Shown: positions 25,261 to 33,761 of the stretch, piece by piece
Layout: every line of letters begins with the position of its first letter
Numbering within the stretch: position 1 is the first letter of the stretch
Source of the DNA: Nocardioides sp.
GTDB taxonomy: Bacteria > Actinomycetota > Actinomycetes > Propionibacteriales > Nocardioidaceae
NCBI GenBank assembly: GCA_002729525.1
Contig: PBYI01000016.1
Location: 29,480 to 93,479, forward strand
Length of the DNA: 64,000 nucleotides
Direction of reading: 5' to 3'
Notes under the pieces: generated by a model
What the model saw: the letters and a program-made list of their open reading frames with translations, nothing else
What the model was told of the DNA's origin: nothing
Database searches by the model: none
Position numbers and translations under genes: made by a program

Positions 25261-26130
25261 TCAGTGGTCCCCTTCGATGTGGTCAGGGTCAGTGGTGGCG
25301 TCGGTCGACCAGGTGCGCCAACCGGCCTCGTGTGCCAGTTGGGTGCCGGGCCAGGTAGCGGGGGCAGGAGCGGGCGGTGCACCGGGGGCGACCATCCAGC
25401 GGCCGCCGACCCACTGCATGCGCTCGCAGTGGGCGAAGGCGATCTGGGCTTCCTGCTTGTAGGAGGCGGTGACCTTCATCAGCACGCAGACGGTGGTCCA
25501 GTCGGGGCCGTCGGTGCCCTTCACGAGCGCGGCGGCCGGCTCGAGGGAGACCGAGGAGCTGGGGTCCTTCACCTCGCCCATGCCGGTGCTGGTCAGGAAG
25601 GCGCGGACGCTGGCGGTGATCCACCAGTCCTCAGCGCGGACCCCGCCGGGCAGGGCCCACGCGTTGTAGACCTCCTCGGCCGTGGTCAGGCTCATCGACT
25701 GCAGCACCGCGAGGTCGATCTGGGCGAGCTGCCCGATCGCGCCCTCGGGGGTCTGCGGGAACCCGGTCCTGACGAACGCGGGGCCGTTCACGCCGGCGCC
25801 GGTCGGGATCTTGATGGCGGGCGCCTCGGAGCTGACGGTCTCTCCCGGGAAGGCGGCCCTCTCCGGGACGGTCAGCATCGGCTCGGCGGCGATCTCGTCG
25901 CGGTGCGCGGCGCCCTGGGCCTGCGTCGAGCGGTCGGTCTCGCCGGTCGCCACCCCAGGGGCCGCCGCGTTGGCGTCGTCGCCGATGCCGGCGAGGGCGA
26001 GGTAGCTCCCGTAGACGAGGCCGCCGATCAGGAGCGCAGCCACGACGACGGCCATCACCAGAATCCCGAGGAGGCGGCGACGGCTCCACTCGCTGGTGCC
26101 CTCAGCCTTCTTCGTGGCTGCGCGCCGCAT
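25261..26130 (-). CDS. Single-pass transfer protein, second VirB8-like candidate
   Basis: 289 aa from ATG 26130 (TGATG overlap with the pilin-like gene). A cytoplasmic basic start is followed by a membrane segment (LLGILVMAVVVAALLIGGLVYG, about 20-42) and an extracytoplasmic domain. Its end, CVLMKVTASYKQEAQIAFAH then MQWVGGRWMVAPG, parallels the next protein. The two may be paralogous, together replacing the VirB8/VirB10 scaffold in this monoderm-type system. The tail is proline-rich. Confidence 0.7.
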   Translation of the reverse strand: MRRAATKKAEGTSEWSRRRLLGILVMAVVVAALLIGGLVYGSYLALAGIGDDANAAAPGVATGETDRSTQAQGAAHRDEIAAEPMLTVPERAAFPGETVSSEAPAIKIPTGAGVNGPAFVRTGFPQTPEGAIGQLAQIDLAVLQSMSLTTAEEVYNAWALPGGVRAEDWWITASVRAFLTSTGMGEVKDPSSSVSLEPAAALVKGTDGPDWTTVCVLMKVTASYKQEAQIAFAHCERMQWVGGRWMVAPGAPPAPAPATWPGTQLAHEAGWRTWSTDATTDPDHIEGDH

Positions 26131-26423
26131 CAGATGCAGCCCTTGCCGAGGATGCCGTTGAGCATGCCGGGCAGAACCAGGTAGGCGATCGCGCACGCGA
26201 AGACCACCACCACCGAGATCACGCCGACCTTGGAGGCGTGCGGCAGGGAGAACACCCGGCCGGCGATGATCGCGCCGATGGCGATGATGATCGCGAGACC
26301 GAACAGGATGATGACGCCCCACAGGATGTAGCTGGTGATCTCGTTGGTGGGTCCGACGGCACCGGGAGGCGCCTTCGGGCAGACCTTGGCGGCCATCGGG
26401 AGGAGAGCGGTCGTGACGTCCAT
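26130..26423 (-). CDS. VirB2/pilin-like small membrane protein
   Basis: 97 aa with two membrane segments (YILWGVIILFGLAIIIAIGA and GVISVVVVFACAIAYLVLPG) separated by a short basic loop (RVFSLPHASK). Size and hairpin topology match VirB2/TrbC pilins or their actinobacterial replacements. The ATG at 26423 follows AAGGAAG. It starts a chain of overlapping genes down to the VirB6-like protein. Confidence 0.75.
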   Translation of the reverse strand: MDVTTALLPMAAKVCPKAPPGAVGPTNEITSYILWGVIILFGLAIIIAIGAIIAGRVFSLPHASKVGVISVVVVFACAIAYLVLPGMLNGILGKGCI

Positions 26424-26462
26424 CGGTGGACTTCCTTTCTGGGTTGCTGACCCCGGTGCGGG

Positions 26463-27311
26463 TCAGGCGCTTTCGGTGGTGTCGGTGGGCAGGTGTGCGG
26501 GCTCGAGCAGCTGACGTGCTGCCGAGATCAGGGGGGTCGGGACGGGGCGGGAGTCCAGGCCGTTGACCGCGAGCTCGCGGTCCTCGGGGATCTCCACGCA
26601 CCGGTCAGCGACCAGGGCGCGACGTACGGCGGGGCCGCCGGCGTGCTCGAGGCCCCGGGGCCACTTCTTGCGGCGCGGCCCGCGCACGGCGAGGGTGATC
26701 TGCTCGGGCTGCCAGTGGTTGGCCAGCAGCTCGAGCGCGACCGAGGCGCGTCGCATCCCGGGGACGGTGGCGGTGGTGACCAGGACGACCTGGTCGGCGG
26801 TGCGGACGGCCTCGGCGAGCCAGCAGTCGGTGGCCAGCAGCTGGCCGGCCTCCCAGCCGACGTCGAGGATGGTCAGCTGGGTCTCGTGCTCGGCGTCGAT
26901 CGGCAGGGGGACCTCGTCGACGCCGGCGAGGACCTCGCTGGCCCGCTCGAGCAGGACGTGGTCGCGCTTGCCCTGACGCCAGTCGGTCGGATGCAGGCCG
27001 AGCTCGGCGGTGCTGGCGGCGGCGAGGCCGGAGGCGGTGACCGAGCAGCACTCGATGACCCGGACCGGGCCGGCCGCGGCCAGGCCGGTGGCGAGGGCGA
27101 TGGTGCTGGCCCCGACCGAGCCGGCGCTTCCGATGACGGCGATGGTGTGCTCCCCCGCCGCGGGTGACCAGTTGTCGGCCGCAGCGGTGCCGCGGCCGCG
27201 GGGTCCCTTGCCAGCGCCGTGGCCGGTCCGGAACTCGCCGGCGGCGAGGGCGTCCCATGCGCGCTTGAGCTCGTCGACGCCGACCGGGCGGCTGGAGGTC
27301 TGGGTACTCAC
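26463..27311 (-). CDS. ParA/MinD-like P-loop ATPase of the transfer operon
   Basis: 282 aa. The P-loop is IAVIGSAGSVGASTIALATG near residue 65, a variant Walker A resembling the flavodoxin-like ATPases found beside secretion systems. LTILDVGWEAGQL (about 150) replaces the usual DxxG strand, and DQVVLVTTATVPGMRRA follows. It could position the apparatus at the membrane or, in principle, work with the ParB-like protein. The usual deviant lysine (KGGxGKT) is absent, so ATP hydrolysis should not be assumed. Its ATG overlaps the previous stop. Confidence 0.75.
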   Translation of the reverse strand: MSTQTSSRPVGVDELKRAWDALAAGEFRTGHGAGKGPRGRGTAAADNWSPAAGEHTIAVIGSAGSVGASTIALATGLAAAGPVRVIECCSVTASGLAAASTAELGLHPTDWRQGKRDHVLLERASEVLAGVDEVPLPIDAEHETQLTILDVGWEAGQLLATDCWLAEAVRTADQVVLVTTATVPGMRRASVALELLANHWQPEQITLAVRGPRRKKWPRGLEHAGGPAVRRALVADRCVEIPEDRELAVNGLDSRPVPTPLISAARQLLEPAHLPTDTTESA

Positions 27312-27529
27312 TGGGCCTCCCCGATGCCGCCGCGGCGGAACTCGAGCGCGGCGCGGACCTCAGCCGGGGTCAGGCTGGCCAGCTGGGCCTTGGCGGCCTG
27401 GACCTCGTGCAACTGCGCGACGCAGCCGGTGAGCTGCTCGATCGCCTCGGTCTCGCGGCCGGCGATCGCGAACAGCTCGGCGATCTGCTGCGGCGTCCGG
27501 CTCTCGCCGTCGTCCTGGGTGTTTGTCAT
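27308..27529 (-). CDS. Small hypothetical transfer-operon protein
   Basis: 73 aa from ATG 27529. Acidic and helical throughout (TPQQIAELFAIAGRETEAI, AAKAQLASLTPAEVRAALEF). The stop overlaps the ATPase start (ATGA), suggesting the two products work together. Not recognised. Confidence 0.7.
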   Translation of the reverse strand: MTNTQDDGESRTPQQIAELFAIAGRETEAIEQLTGCVAQLHEVQAAKAQLASLTPAEVRAALEFRRGGIGEAQ

Positions 27530-27590
27530 GGGCTTCACCACCTCCAGTCGCCTATGTGTCGTGGGGCGGTGGGGGCGATCACGGTTGCGC

Positions 27591-28544
27591 TCATTCGTCA
27601 TGGCCGAACTTCCTGGGGGCGGCCGCGGCGAGGGCGCGCATGCTGCGCGAGCCGTGGCGACGGACGGTTGCCTCGGACACCCCGACCCGGGGCGCGACTC
27701 GGCTGGAGACCTCGTTGCTGAGCAGGCCGCCGTAGCCGCGGGCGAGGTTGCGGGTCTCGACCCGGTCGGCCTCGTCGACCAGGCACAGCAGCAGGTAGCG
27801 GTCGGCCGGGCTGATGACCTGGTTCTCGCAGGCCCACGCCAGCAGCTCCAGCAGCTCCTCGGTGGCCGAGGGCTCCTCCTGCTCCGGGCCGGCGTCGGCG
27901 AGGATCTCGGGACGGTGGAACAGGGCGCCGGCAACCCGCTCGGTCGGCATCGCGGCCGCGCTCCATGCGCCGGCGTCGCCGTCGGCCAGGTCGCCAGAGG
28001 AGAAGGACTCCACCAGGGTGGTGTTCGCCCAGGTGCGGTCGGCCCGGGAGACGTAGAAGAAGTCCCCGACCTCTCGGAGGACACCGACCCGGGTGTTGAT
28101 CAGGATGTTGGCGGCGACCTTGCGCAGTCGACGCCACTTGAAGGTCCGGACCTCGATCCACAACTGGGAGGCCACGAGCTCGTCGATCCGCTCGACGGCC
28201 GACCAGGAGCCGGAGGAGACGGGCTGGCTGTCGCGGAAGACCTCGCGGGGCGGCAGGGTGCTCAGCCAGCCCGCGAGCCGGCACGCGCCGGGCAGCAGGC
28301 ACTTGGCGAGCGCTGCGGCGGCGGCGATGTCGTCACCGCCGTCGGGGGCCGCCAGCATGGCCAGCGCCAGGAGGACCTCGTCAGAGGCCGCGCTGTCCAC
28401 CGAGGGCAGCCAGGCCCGTAGGTCGTCGAACTTCTCGACGACGCCAAGCCGCGGGTCCGCGGCCACCCAGGCCGGCCACTTCTGGCGGGCCTGGTCGAGC
28501 AGTTCGCTGTTGTCGTCGAGGCCGAGCTGGTCTCCCACACTCAT
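27591..28544 (-). CDS. HTH regulator at the head of the transfer operon
   Basis: 317 aa from ATG 28544, preceded by AAAGGAG. The N-terminal 200 residues are helical and not recognised. The C-terminal 90 residues look like a sigma-4/HTH unit: ISPADRYLLLCLVDEADRVE, then VSSRVAPRVGVSEATVRRH, with the second helix SEATVRRHGSRSMRALAA positioned for DNA reading. Its promoter region carries five copies of a GC-rich 10-mer (28597-28687), a plausible autoregulatory operator. It probably controls the operon running down to about 12 kb. Confidence 0.7.
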   Translation of the reverse strand: MSVGDQLGLDDNSELLDQARQKWPAWVAADPRLGVVEKFDDLRAWLPSVDSAASDEVLLALAMLAAPDGGDDIAAAAALAKCLLPGACRLAGWLSTLPPREVFRDSQPVSSGSWSAVERIDELVASQLWIEVRTFKWRRLRKVAANILINTRVGVLREVGDFFYVSRADRTWANTTLVESFSSGDLADGDAGAWSAAAMPTERVAGALFHRPEILADAGPEQEEPSATEELLELLAWACENQVISPADRYLLLCLVDEADRVETRNLARGYGGLLSNEVSSRVAPRVGVSEATVRRHGSRSMRALAAAAPRKFGHDE

Positions 28545-28596
28545 CGCACTCGCTCCTTTCGTCCGTGGCTGTGCACGGCAGAAAGGTCGCGAGCGG

Positions 28597-28687
28597 GCGT
28601 CCCCGCATCCGTCCCCCCAAACCCCTGATTTGGAGGGGGGACGCTGAGGGGGGACGCGCGTTTCCGCAGGTCAGAGGGCGTCCCCCC
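28597..28687. promoter_or_regulatory. Operator/iteron-like array of GCGTCCCCCC repeats
   Basis: Five copies of one word in about 90 bp upstream of the transfer operon: GCGTCCCC (28597), CGTCCCCCC (28610), GGGGGGACGC (28635 and 28648) and GCGTCCCCCC (28678). The middle copies face the outer ones, so several hairpins or dimer sites are possible. The spacing suggests cooperative binding by a regulator, the obvious candidate being the HTH protein encoded next to it. An origin with iterons is an alternative, but no replication protein is in the window. Confidence 0.6.
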
Positions 28688-28730
28688 GAAAGTTGAAGAA
28701 GTTTCCGCCCGACCCTTGCGACGGGCGGCA

Positions 28731-28785
28731 TTTTTGTCGAGATGCGGCGAACTTTTCCAAACGGGCACAGCATCTTTTCAACACT
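28731..28785 (+). repeat. Cargo-boundary repeat, copy A (right half)
   Basis: It carries TTTTGTCGAGATGCGGCGAA, then ACTTTTCCAAACGGGC, then CATCTTTTCAACACTG. This matches copy B (50377-50433) nearly base for base in the first, second and last blocks. The left arm of the hairpin is missing; unrelated stems CCGCCCG/CGGGCGG and GGGGGGACGC/GCGTCCCCCC stand in its place. It marks the junction between the transfer operon and the cargo. Confidence 0.7.
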
Positions 28786-28905
28786 GGATCGGTAGAGATT
28801 CGACGGGAGACGGAGCGTGGCGAGGGCAACCGACCTACTTGAGCGAATTGAGGAGGGCGCTCGATCCGGGTAGGCCGCTTGACCGGAAACACTTCGGCTC
28901 TGCGA

Positions 28906-29652
28906 CTAGGGTGACGCGTCGAGGTGTCGCGGCCTTCGTCGTGCGAGCGCGGTAGTACGCCGTGCGTCGCGCCAGGCGATCCACGCGGAGCGCAGGCGTG
29001 GAGAGGTGACGTGCTCTCCTTGGCGGCGTGCACGCATCTGCTCGATCAGCCAGGCGGGGGCGTGGCTTGCGTCTATGGCCTCGGACTTGGTCAGCAGACG
29101 CCCATTGGCGAGGGCGTGCCGGCCGCGGGCCATGGACGTGAGGCCGAGGTCGACCATGTCCGGATCCAGCCACCACCAGGGTCGAGCGGCAGCGAGGGAC
29201 CAATAGTCGGTCAACTCCGCCCGCGCGGCGTCGCGCACGTCGTCATCGGTCACGGCGGGCAGGAGATCGCGCGGCGAGCGGCCAAACACAGCGAGGCCGT
29301 GGTGGGCGAGTTCGGCCCGCGTGATCCCGGACAAGACGCCGTCGATCATCCGCCCGTGTGTCCAGGTGGGATGCACCGCGTCGAGGTGGAGCATGGAGCG
29401 CTCGGGAATGTAGACGCAGCCCAGATCCATGCCGGCGGCAGCTCCGCCGTCCAGGTGCCGATGGAGCACCTCCAGGACCGCGCGGCGATCAGGATCGATC
29501 GCGCCGCGGGTGAGTGCCACCAGATCGAGGTCGCTGACGCCGTCGACGTAGTCGCCGGTAGCCGCGGAGCCAGCCACGAACAACTCGGTCACCCAGCCGA
29601 GCTCGGTCAGCGCGATCGCCAGCTCAGCAACAACGGGCGGCAGATCCCTCAC
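28906..29652 (-). CDS. Nucleotidyltransferase, aminoglycoside adenylyltransferase-like
   Basis: 248 aa. The N-terminal domain has the polymerase-beta superfamily signature FVAGSAATGDYVDGVSDLDL (residues 25-44; GS followed by DxD), with a later acidic strand. The C-terminal helical domain (residues 140-230) resembles AadA/ANT-type enzymes (LTSMARGRHALANGRLLTKS, APAWLIEQMRARR). AadA enzymes adenylate streptomycin or spectinomycin; whether this one gives resistance cannot be told from sequence. It is the first cargo gene and reads towards the transfer operon. Confidence 0.75.
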   Translation of the reverse strand: MRDLPPVVAELAIALTELGWVTELFVAGSAATGDYVDGVSDLDLVALTRGAIDPDRRAVLEVLHRHLDGGAAAGMDLGCVYIPERSMLHLDAVHPTWTHGRMIDGVLSGITRAELAHHGLAVFGRSPRDLLPAVTDDDVRDAARAELTDYWSLAAARPWWWLDPDMVDLGLTSMARGRHALANGRLLTKSEAIDASHAPAWLIEQMRARRQGEHVTSPRLRSAWIAWRDARRTTALARRRPRHLDASP

Positions 29653-29770
29653 AGCGCCAGCATGTCAGTGAGTCCCGCGTGACGATCCGCTGGCGGTCAA
29701 CCGGTGCGCTCATTGCGGATGATCTCGCACCCGGCTAAACCGGATCGCTGCCGCCTGGCGTATCTGGAAC

Positions 29771-30280
29771 GTGGAGGCGACCGTCGTCGTGCGTGGCAGG
29801 GTGAGCCGTGTGCAGCCCTCGGAGTTCACCGCCTGGGTGGAGCCGCACCTGCCCGCGATGAGCCGGTACGCCGCGCGCCTGGTGCCCGCAGCCGACCGCG
29901 ACGACGTGGTCCAGGAGGCGCTGGTCCGCGCCTGGCGCCGGCACACGACTTACGACGACCGGATCGGCGCCCCGTTGCCGTGGCTGCTCGCAATCGTTGC
30001 CGACCGCGCCCGACGGTACCGCACCCGTATCCGCCCGATTGTCGAGCTCGCGGCCACGCCGGTCGAGCCTGTCGAGACGGACGTCGACCTCGAGCGCGCC
30101 GTGCTGCAGTTGTCGAGACGGCAGCGCCAGGCGGTCGACCTCCACTACTTCGTCGGCCTCGACGTCGCCACCTGCGCCCAGGTGATGGGCTGCGCGGAGG
30201 GCACCGTCAAGGCCACGCTTCACCATGCCCGTGGTCGCCTGCGCGTGCTGCTGGGTGATGACTTCGGAGGTGCGTCATGA
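29771..30280 (+). CDS. ECF sigma factor 1
   Basis: 169 aa from GTG 29771; GTG 29801 or 29810 is more likely because a GGCAGGGTGAG stretch precedes the conserved start QPSEFTAWVEPHL. Region 2 is AARLVPAADRDDVVQEALVRAW and region 4 is LSRRQRQAVDLHYFVGLDVA with the recognition helix CAEGTVKATLHHARGRLRV. It would direct RNA polymerase to a specific regulon. The stop overlaps the ATG of the membrane partner gene, a typical sigma/anti-sigma arrangement. Confidence 0.88.
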   Translation: MEATVVVRGRVSRVQPSEFTAWVEPHLPAMSRYAARLVPAADRDDVVQEALVRAWRRHTTYDDRIGAPLPWLLAIVADRARRYRTRIRPIVELAATPVEPVETDVDLERAVLQLSRRQRQAVDLHYFVGLDVATCAQVMGCAEGTVKATLHHARGRLRVLLGDDFGGAS

Positions 30281-31785
30281 ACGACGACCAGCTGGACAGG
30301 CTGCTTCACCAGGCCGGAGCGCGGTGGCGGGACGCCCAGTCGCCGGCGCCTGGCGTCGACGCGACTTCCCTGAGGGGGTCCAAGCGGCCCCGCTGGGTGG
30401 CGCCCGTCGTGGCGGCGGCTGCGGTGGCGTCGGTGGTGAGCGGGGGAGCGTTGCTGGCCGGGGGCGGGGGTGATCGGGACGCCGATCCAGCACCGGCCGA
30501 CTCGTCGGTGGCCGACGACTACGTGGTGCCGTGGAAGCAGCTCGACCCCGCCCATCCCAAATGGCCTGCGCCCGTGGCTCGGTACACGCCCGACCCCGAG
30601 CTCGCCGAGGGGAAGCCCTGGTGCAGCACCGAGGATCTCACTTTCGAGCGGTCTCTCGAGGGCGCCGGCGGAACGATGTACGAGTTCGTGACGATCCAGC
30701 CGGTCGGCGCGGTCTCTTGCCGGCTCCCGGCCGAGCCGTCGGTCGAGGTGACCGGCCCCGACGGCCAGGCGCTGCCTGTGCCTGTCGAGGTGGAGCGGCT
30801 GGACGTCTCGGGTCCCGACGGCCGGACCTGGCCGTTCGACGTGCTCGTCGACGCCACCCACACCGCTTCGCTTGTCTTCTCGCTGCCGTCCATGGCGTGC
30901 GACGTGGCCCCGCCCGACGCCCACTTCCGTGTGACGTGGGGGACCCGGGACAGCCTCGCCGGAGGCATCACCGTGCCCGGCTTCGGGAAGCGCCCGTCGT
31001 GCCAGGGGCTGGGGGACGAGCTGCCCGACGAGCCGGTCCGGGTCTACCTCCTGGCACCGACGGACTTCGAGGTCCGGGAGGAACGCCATCCGGTAGCCGG
31101 CCTCAGCGTCCGGCAGATCTCCTTCTCCCAGGAGTCGGAGTACGGCCCCGGGACGGCGATCGTCGCGCTCACGGCGAAGGTCGACACCCCGCTGGCGCCC
31201 TGCCCGGACGCGCAGTTGTCGATGCACCACTCCTTCGACGACGTCACCGAGATCCCCTACGCCCTCAACTGCGCAGCAGTGCCGTTCCGCCTCGCCGACG
31301 GCACGCCGTACATCCCGGCCGGCACGGCGCTCCGCTTCGAGGTCGCGGTCCCCCAGTGGGGCGAGGTGCGGCCGACGTACAGCTGGACACTGTCAGGGCC
31401 GGTGCCGGTCACCATCGACCTCGAGCCGGACCTCGTCGAGCCACGGGTGGTGGACGACGTAGAGGACGCGACCTTCGTCCTGGAGGTTTCCAACCAGTCC
31501 TTCGACGAGCCGGTGATGCCGATCAAGGTGTACGTCGACGACGAGCTGCTCGTCGACAACGCCTTCCACGTCGAGGGCCAGCACACCTGGGTCAGCTATC
31601 CGATGCTGCTCTCGCCCGGCTACCACCTGGTCCGCGTCGAGTCAGCCGACGGCGCTGGGTACCAGGACAAGCTCGGGCTGGAGAAGGGGAAGGTCCAGTA
31701 CGCCTTGTTGGAGTACTGGAACGAAGGCGCCCGAGGCCCCGAGCTGACGTGGCGGACCCAGGACCAGCCGTTCCTGCACGACTAG
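30277..31785 (+). CDS. Membrane partner (putative anti-sigma) of sigma 1
   Basis: 502 aa. The short N-terminal cytoplasmic part has no obvious zinc-binding anti-sigma motif. One membrane segment lies at about residues 45-68 (WVAPVVAAAAVASVVSG), followed by a large extracytoplasmic domain of about 420 residues with two Cys-containing beta-rich modules. It is co-translated with sigma 1 (ATGA overlap). By position it should bind or release the sigma factor in response to an external signal; the sensor part is not recognised. Confidence 0.65.
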   Translation: MNDDQLDRLLHQAGARWRDAQSPAPGVDATSLRGSKRPRWVAPVVAAAAVASVVSGGALLAGGGGDRDADPAPADSSVADDYVVPWKQLDPAHPKWPAPVARYTPDPELAEGKPWCSTEDLTFERSLEGAGGTMYEFVTIQPVGAVSCRLPAEPSVEVTGPDGQALPVPVEVERLDVSGPDGRTWPFDVLVDATHTASLVFSLPSMACDVAPPDAHFRVTWGTRDSLAGGITVPGFGKRPSCQGLGDELPDEPVRVYLLAPTDFEVREERHPVAGLSVRQISFSQESEYGPGTAIVALTAKVDTPLAPCPDAQLSMHHSFDDVTEIPYALNCAAVPFRLADGTPYIPAGTALRFEVAVPQWGEVRPTYSWTLSGPVPVTIDLEPDLVEPRVVDDVEDATFVLEVSNQSFDEPVMPIKVYVDDELLVDNAFHVEGQHTWVSYPMLLSPGYHLVRVESADGAGYQDKLGLEKGKVQYALLEYWNEGARGPELTWRTQDQPFLHD

Positions 31786-32987
31786 GTGACGATCACGGTG
31801 ACCGTGCCCAATGTGACCGGCTTGCCGTTGGCCATGATGCTGACGGTCAGGGTGCTCGTGCCTCGCTCGACTGCCTTCCAGGACCGGCCGTAGTTCGGCC
31901 CTTCCTCCCAGTCATCGAGCGCCAGCGCAGATCCGGTGACCTCGCCTGCGAGCGTGCTGATCCGCTGACCCTGGCCATATATCCAGATCGTCGCCCCGAG
32001 GTCGATGCGGATCTCGGCGCCTGCGCGGATCTGCTCGTCACTCAATCCCTGATAGTCCATGCTGTCGCCCGGACCGACCGAGTTGACCTCCACGTGTACC
32101 TCGTCGGCCGGACCCCGAGGCTCCGCGATCTCGGTCATGGTGATGACCTCGCCCGGTTCAACCATGGTGCCTGGCCCAGGGCTTACTCCGAGTACGTATC
32201 CGGGCTTGAAGCCGGGGCGAGGCTCTGTGAGGACCTCCACCTGAAGTCCGGCAGCCTCGAGCTCAGCGCGGTAGTGCTCACCTGCGTCATCGTCCTGGTA
32301 GTCCACGTTGGCGGGCCCGAAGCCAGGCACCGCCACCCGGTCGGGAACGATGCGGATCCACGAGAGAATCTCCTCGACGCGCTGCTTCGTCGCCGCTTGG
32401 GCCCGGTAGGAGGCGTTCGCTGAGGGCACGAAGACCGTGCGACTGCACTGCCTGACTCGATCGCTGTATGCAGTACAGGTGGTTTCGTTACGCTGCGCAG
32501 CGACGCCGTCAACCTCGAAGTCCTCGCTTGGACTGAACATCCTCCGGTTGACGCCCTGCTCGACCCAGACGTTGTCGAATACCTCCGGGCTGAGCCATTG
32601 GCACATCTCGATAGCCGTGACATCGACGACCGCCGTCGGTTCGGTCGCCGTACCGCATCGGAGCGCGTTGGTTGCCCAATCCTCCGGTACAGCGATCGCC
32701 GAGTGGCCGATGCCAACCAGCCGTGTCCCCGCGGGGACAGGTTCGGCGGGCTGTGTGTCGGCGGGTCCGCTGGGCCTGCCGAGCGTTGGGTTCGTGTCCT
32801 GTGCAGCCACGAGAGCGGTACCGCCGAGGACCGCGACAACCGCCGCCGCGGCCACCGCTGCGCGCGCCGCGCTCCGTCGTCGGCGTAGACGCCCAGCTGC
32901 GACCAGCATCTCCGACACGGGCGGAGTTGCGATCGGGATGCGCTCCGCAGAGCGCTCCAGCAGGTTGGCAAGGTCGTGGTCGGTCAT
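31782..32987 (-). CDS. Membrane partner of sigma 2 with a PASTA-like domain
   Basis: 401 aa from ATG 32987 (ATGA overlap with the sigma stop). A cytoplasmic stretch leads to a membrane segment (AAVAAAAVVAVLGGTALVAA, about 38-60) and an exported domain. Near residue 245-300, VAVPGFGPANVDYQ and GVSPGPGTMVEPGEVITM have the spacing of a PASTA domain, which binds muropeptides or beta-lactams in other proteins. A wall signal would therefore be a reasonable inducer; this is inference. Its 3' end overlaps the convergent upstream gene by four bases. Confidence 0.65.
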   Translation of the reverse strand: MTDHDLANLLERSAERIPIATPPVSEMLVAAGRLRRRRSAARAAVAAAAVVAVLGGTALVAAQDTNPTLGRPSGPADTQPAEPVPAGTRLVGIGHSAIAVPEDWATNALRCGTATEPTAVVDVTAIEMCQWLSPEVFDNVWVEQGVNRRMFSPSEDFEVDGVAAQRNETTCTAYSDRVRQCSRTVFVPSANASYRAQAATKQRVEEILSWIRIVPDRVAVPGFGPANVDYQDDDAGEHYRAELEAAGLQVEVLTEPRPGFKPGYVLGVSPGPGTMVEPGEVITMTEIAEPRGPADEVHVEVNSVGPGDSMDYQGLSDEQIRAGAEIRIDLGATIWIYGQGQRISTLAGEVTGSALALDDWEEGPNYGRSWKAVERGTSTLTVSIMANGKPVTLGTVTVIVT

Positions 32988-33493
32988 CGCGCGCCTCGAA
33001 GATCGGAGAGGGTGGGGTCGTCGGCGAGGATCTTCAGCGCCCGGGACAGTCGGGACTTCACCGTGCCGGGAGCGACTCCGAGCACGGCCGCCATCTGCTG
33101 TTCGGTGAGGTGGGCGTAGTAGCGCAGCACGACCGCGGCCCGCTGTTCCGGCGTCAGTCGCTGGAGCGAGCGAGTGATCGCGTCGGCGTCGTCGTACGTC
33201 GTGGTGCCGTCGTCGTGGTGCAGATCTGAGACCTCGGCCACCGGGCGCTCCCTCATCCAGTGACGCCGTCGCCCGGAGGTGAAGGTGTTGATGAGCACGC
33301 GGTGGACGTAGGCGTCCCTGTCGTCCGCGCTGCGCACCTTGGACCAGTTCACCAGGCAACGGGTCAACGCGGTCTGAACGACGTCCTCGGCCTCGGCCGG
33401 AGAGCATCCGAGAAGCACGGCAGACCGCACCAGGCGCGCCCATCGGGCCGCGACGTACTCGCTGAACTCGGCGTTGCTGCCGTTCTCGTCCAC
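32984..33493 (-). CDS. ECF sigma factor 2 (SigE-like)
   Basis: 169 aa from GTG 33493 (the open frame extends to 33646, but homology starts here). Region 2 is VRSAVLLGCSPAEAEDVVQTAL and region 4 is LTPEQRAAVVLRYYAHLTEQ with GVAPGTVKSRLSRALKIL. Coupled to its membrane partner by an ATGA overlap. The WSKVRSADDRDAYVHRVLIN stretch marks the SigE-like actinobacterial group. Confidence 0.88.
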   Translation of the reverse strand: MDENGSNAEFSEYVAARWARLVRSAVLLGCSPAEAEDVVQTALTRCLVNWSKVRSADDRDAYVHRVLINTFTSGRRRHWMRERPVAEVSDLHHDDGTTTYDDADAITRSLQRLTPEQRAAVVLRYYAHLTEQQMAAVLGVAPGTVKSRLSRALKILADDPTLSDLRGAR

Positions 33494-33761
33494 GCCACCA
33501 TCCTCAGCCCATTGCAGCCCTGTGATCATCAGACGCGTCAGAACGTGGCGGAGGTTCCACCCAAACGCACACCACTGCGCATTCTTGCCGAATGGACGAC
33601 CGCAGAGCCGGACGTCCTCCAGCGACCGGTGACCAGTCATCGCCAAAGCCGGCGATCATCCGAACCGGTCATCTCGCATGGGGAACCCTGCACTACACGA
33701 CTCGGCAGCGGTGGTCGTGAAGGTTGGATGTCGCGAGAGATGCCCCCTGTCGACGGCCTGT

